From the NCBI GenBank assembly GCA_021788685.1, contig JAJYKH010000088.1, forward strand, positions 1-9,032: a stretch of DNA of 9,032 bases, written 5' to 3'. The notes under the pieces were generated by a model. That model did not search any database, was not told the origin of the DNA, and saw only the letters and a list, made by a program, of their open reading frames with translations. Made by a program: the position numbers and the translations under genes. Source of the DNA: Deltaproteobacteria bacterium. Lineage in GTDB: Bacteria; Desulfobacterota; Desulfobulbia; Desulfobulbales; UBA5123. The number at the start of each line of letters is the position of its first letter. Within the stretch, counting starts at the first letter, position 1. Shown piece by piece: positions 7,525 through 9,032 of the stretch.

Positions 7525-7886
7525 CCCTTGTCCCCTCCCCAGAAGAACACCCCAGGTTTCGCGCCTGCGTCCCGTATTGGCAGAATGTGGAATTGCTGAA
7601 GGATCATTACTAGAGAGAGTGGTAAAATGTCAATGAATGAAATCGGCTTTGCCAGCCCCCGTACCGTTCGTGCGAGCCGCAAGCCGCGCCGGAGTGGCCT
7701 TGGGGAGCTGGTGCTGATTTTTTCAGGACGAAGCGGGTGAATCGGGTCTGAAAAAACCGGATTTGCCGGTCATCACGATGGGCCTGAATCCGTGAGCGTT
7801 CAAGACCGGGCCACGCGGGACGGCGCCCGACCCAATCCATCGATGTGACAGGCTCGACCGCCCTTTTGCCGTTGGAGAACGACCCC
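7525..7886. other. Gene-poor interval between pilZ and yajD-like genes
   Basis: This 362-base divergent intergenic stretch is visibly richer in A/T than its surroundings, mainly from 7570 to 7770. It holds a candidate minus-strand promoter for the PilZ gene (7606-7633). It also holds a plus-strand 37-codon ORF (7627-7740) starting ATGTCAATG with only weak ribosome-site similarity. A perfect nine-base inverted repeat, TTTTTTCAG (7718-7726) with CTGAAAAAA (7748-7756), straddles that ORF's stop. No tRNA-like fold, riboswitch core or transposon end was recognised, and no clear promoter for the downstream nuclease gene was found. The longer minus-strand ORF across 7610-7921 overlaps the start of the nuclease gene and has no domain I recognise, so I do not call it. 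Confidence 0.5.
7606..7633 (-). promoter_or_regulatory. Candidate promoter for the PilZ gene
   Basis: On the minus strand a perfect TTGACA (7633 down to 7628) is followed after 16 bases by AGTAAT (7611 down to 7606), four of six matches to TATAAT. Transcription would start near 7599, leaving an untranslated leader of about 75 bases before the PilZ start codon at 7524. The -35 box overlaps the start of the small plus-strand ORF at 7627, so the two readings of this stretch compete. Support is motif-based only. Confidence 0.4.
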
Positions 7887-8255
7887 ATGCCACCCAAGAA
7901 GACCGATCTCGACCAGACCATCGCCGAGGCCCTCCGGGAACGCCAGCAGCGGGAGCAGGGCTACCGGGAGAAGGCGCTCAGGATGTTTCCCCGGATCTGC
8001 GCCCGCTGCGGCCGGGAATTCAACGGCAAGCGGCTGCGCGAGCTCACCGTCCACCACAAGGACCACAACCACGACAACAACCCGGAAGACGGCAGCAACT
8101 GGGAGCTGCTCTGCATGTACTGCCACGAGAACGAGCACTCCCGGGACGCGGTGGCCGACGCCTACGGGGAGCTGAGGCCGGGCCGCGGGCAGGAGCCGCT
8201 CCCGGCGCACTCGCCCTTTGCCGGGCTGCGGAACCTGCTCAAGTCCAAGAAGTGA
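7887..8255 (+). CDS. yajD: YajD family HNH nuclease
   Basis: This 122-residue protein closely resembles E. coli YajD, a small HNH endonuclease-fold protein of unclear cellular role. Matching segments are GYREKALRMFPRICARCGREF (25-45), split here as GYREKAL and CARCGREF, then LRELTVHH (50-57), NNPEDGSNWELLC (64-76) and CMYCHENEH (76-84). Zinc ligands are Cys38/Cys41 and Cys76/Cys79. His56-His57 with Asp59, Asn71 and His80/His84 supply the HNH core. The C-terminus ends in the family-like SPFAGLRNLLKSKK. An ATG at 7845 is in frame but adds 14 unrelated residues. The ATG at 7887 has GGAG nine bases upstream and is preferred. The N-terminal 20 residues are charged and probably helical, a little longer than in E. 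coli YajD as I recall it. The gene appears monocistronic, and its stop codon lies within the base of a long palindrome. Confidence 0.9.
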   Translation: MPPKKTDLDQTIAEALRERQQREQGYREKALRMFPRICARCGREFNGKRLRELTVHHKDHNHDNNPEDGSNWELLCMYCHENEHSRDAVADAYGELRPGRGQEPLPAHSPFAGLRNLLKSKK

Positions 8256-8381
8256 TGGCGTCGCAAAAAGTCCGATCTACGGCGTTGCGGCGGTGTCGCG
8301 AAATGCTCGGCGTACCTTATGTACGCCTCCGCTTTCGCGACACCACCGCGCCTTGTCTATCGAACTTTTGTGCTAGCCATC
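8254..8381. repeat. Long imperfect palindrome (intergenic repeat element)
   Basis: Arms of 62 bases (8254-8315) and 61 bases (8321-8381) are mostly reverse-complementary around a five-base loop, CTTAT (8316-8320). The innermost pairs GTAC/GTAC, the TTTCGCGACACC block and the outer GCCATC ends match well. Mismatches cluster in the middle and outer parts of the right arm, and one single-base indel is needed. The RNA would form a very long hairpin from either strand. It lies between the convergent nuclease and kinase genes, so it may act as a bidirectional terminator or 3'-end stabiliser. The pattern (GCAAAAAGTC at the edge, GTACC-TTAT-GTACG at the centre) resembles dispersed repeats I recall from Geobacter-type genomes. 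That resemblance is from memory and not checked. Confidence 0.8.
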
Positions 8382-8423
8382 CAGAGGCAGGATTCGACTT
8401 TCCGCGAGATTATCGGAAGTGAA

Positions 8424-9032
8424 TCAGGGTGGGGCAGGTGCATCCATCGGCGTGCCAGGCTGCCTGAACGGCAGCAGCAGGTGCACGGTCGTCCCCCGGC
8501 CCGGGGTGCTCGTTGCCCAGATTCTCCCCTGGTGGGCCTCCGCGATTGACTTCGCGACCGCCAATCCCAGCCCCGATCCCGGGATGGACCTGCTGGCCCG
8601 ATAAAAGGCATCGAACACGAAGGGCAGCTCGTCGGCAGAAATGCCAGGGCCGGTATCCTCCACCTGCAGAAGGAGCTGCCCTTCCCTTTCGGACAGCCGG
8701 GCGGTCACCGCACCTCTTTCCGGGGTGTAGCGGATGGCATTGTCGAGCAGGTTGGCCACCACCCTGGCCAGCATGGCCGCATCCCCCTCGGCCTCCAGAC
8801 GGGATGGGCCCCGGTAGGAAAGAGCGATCCCCTTCTCCTCCGCCCGCAGCCGCACCTCTTCGATCTGTTCCCCGACGAGCGCGGCCAGGTCCAGCAAGGC
8901 GACCCGGGGCCGGTATTCCTTGGCCTCGTACCGGGAGTACTCCAGGAAATCCATGACCAGCCGCTCCACCTTTTCGAGGCTGGCGCGGACGTGCTGCAGG
9001 CGCGTTTCCTGCTGGACGGTCAGGCTCCCGTT
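8424..9032 (-). CDS. Sensor histidine kinase, C-terminal part (truncated by window edge)
   Basis: The reading frame is open to the right edge, giving 202 visible residues of a two-component sensor kinase; the start lies outside. Counting from the first visible residue, 1-40 is the second helix of the dimerisation (HisKA) domain, ending LVMDFLEYSRYEA. The phosphoacceptor histidine should lie a short way beyond the edge. The catalytic HATPase_c domain shows an N box NLLDNAIRYTP (94-104), a G1 box VEDTGPGIS (124-132), an F box FVFDAFYRA (138-146) and a G2 box GSGLGLAVAK (152-161), then GTTVHLLLPF near the end. All ATP-binding motifs are intact, so this is a window truncation and not a broken gene. 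A GTG at 8969 is only an internal valine. Sensor domain, signal and partner regulator cannot be seen. It converges on the yajD-like gene across the palindrome. Confidence 0.93.
   Translation of the reverse strand, partial: NGSLTVQQETRLQHVRASLEKVERLVMDFLEYSRYEAKEYRPRVALLDLAALVGEQIEEVRLRAEEKGIALSYRGPSRLEAEGDAAMLARVVANLLDNAIRYTPERGAVTARLSEREGQLLLQVEDTGPGISADELPFVFDAFYRASRSIPGSGLGLAVAKSIAEAHQGRIWATSTPGRGTTVHLLLPFRQPGTPMDAPAPP

Noticed and set aside
7571..7600. Possible sigma-54 promoter (TTGGCA followed by TTGCT)
   Set aside because: The GG and GC elements are about four bases too far apart for the strict -24/-12 spacing.
7506..7607. A 33-codon minus-strand ORF running into the start of the PilZ gene
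   Set aside because: Its ATG lies inside the candidate -10 box, so that promoter could not include it in a transcript, and there is no ribosome site evidence.
7525..7886. Cyclic di-GMP riboswitch near the PilZ gene
   Set aside because: I looked for the conserved GEMM core on both strands and did not find it.
7610..7921. A 103-codon minus-strand ORF in the pilZ-yajD interval
   Set aside because: It overlaps the start of the well-supported nuclease gene on the opposite strand and shows no domain or convincing ribosome site. Part of its translation may reflect a conserved non-coding stretch.

Overview
The window is strongly GC-rich, tightly packed chromosomal DNA. It carries six convincing protein genes: five complete and one running off the right edge. 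Gene content, codon use and a long palindromic repeat at 8254-8381 suggest a Gram-negative bacterium, most likely of the Desulfuromonadota/Geobacterales type. That assignment is inference from style and recalled similarity, with no marker gene behind it. I see no rRNA, tRNA, CRISPR array, transposase, prophage gene or toxin-antitoxin pair.

Layout. Positions 1-164 hold a leader with a plausible sigma-70-like promoter. This precedes htpG (165-2051, +), the bacterial Hsp90 chaperone. A 190-base gap follows, holding a candidate promoter flanked by a 10-base direct repeat and then a GC-rich hairpin. Next come three co-directional, closely packed genes (2242-7131, +). They encode an ABC ATPase of the GldA/ABC-2 type, a 960-residue fusion of an ABC-2 permease (GldF-like) with a GldG-like extracytoplasmic protein, and a membrane-anchored DUF4340 protein. 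Convergent to them and nine bases away is a small PilZ-domain gene (7141-7524, -). A 362-base gene-poor interval (7525-7886) separates it from a divergent YajD-family HNH nuclease gene (7887-8255, +). A roughly 128-base near-perfect palindrome starts at the nuclease stop codon. It sits between that gene and the convergent 3' end of a sensor histidine kinase gene (8424 to the right edge, -), which is incomplete.

How the genes work together. The ATPase, permease-GldG fusion and DUF4340 protein most likely form one envelope ABC system. The ATPase would drive the permease half of the fusion, while the GldG-like half and the DUF4340 protein face the periplasm. The substrate is unknown; related genes in Bacteroidota are linked to gliding, but that function should not be assumed here. 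HtpG, the PilZ protein, the nuclease and the kinase look like independent units.

Novelty. I found no clear undescribed defence or mobile system. The items most worth a second look are the GldF-GldG fusion operon with its structured leader, the long palindrome, and the 7525-7886 interval. That interval contains a 37-codon ORF whose start collides with a candidate promoter on the other strand.
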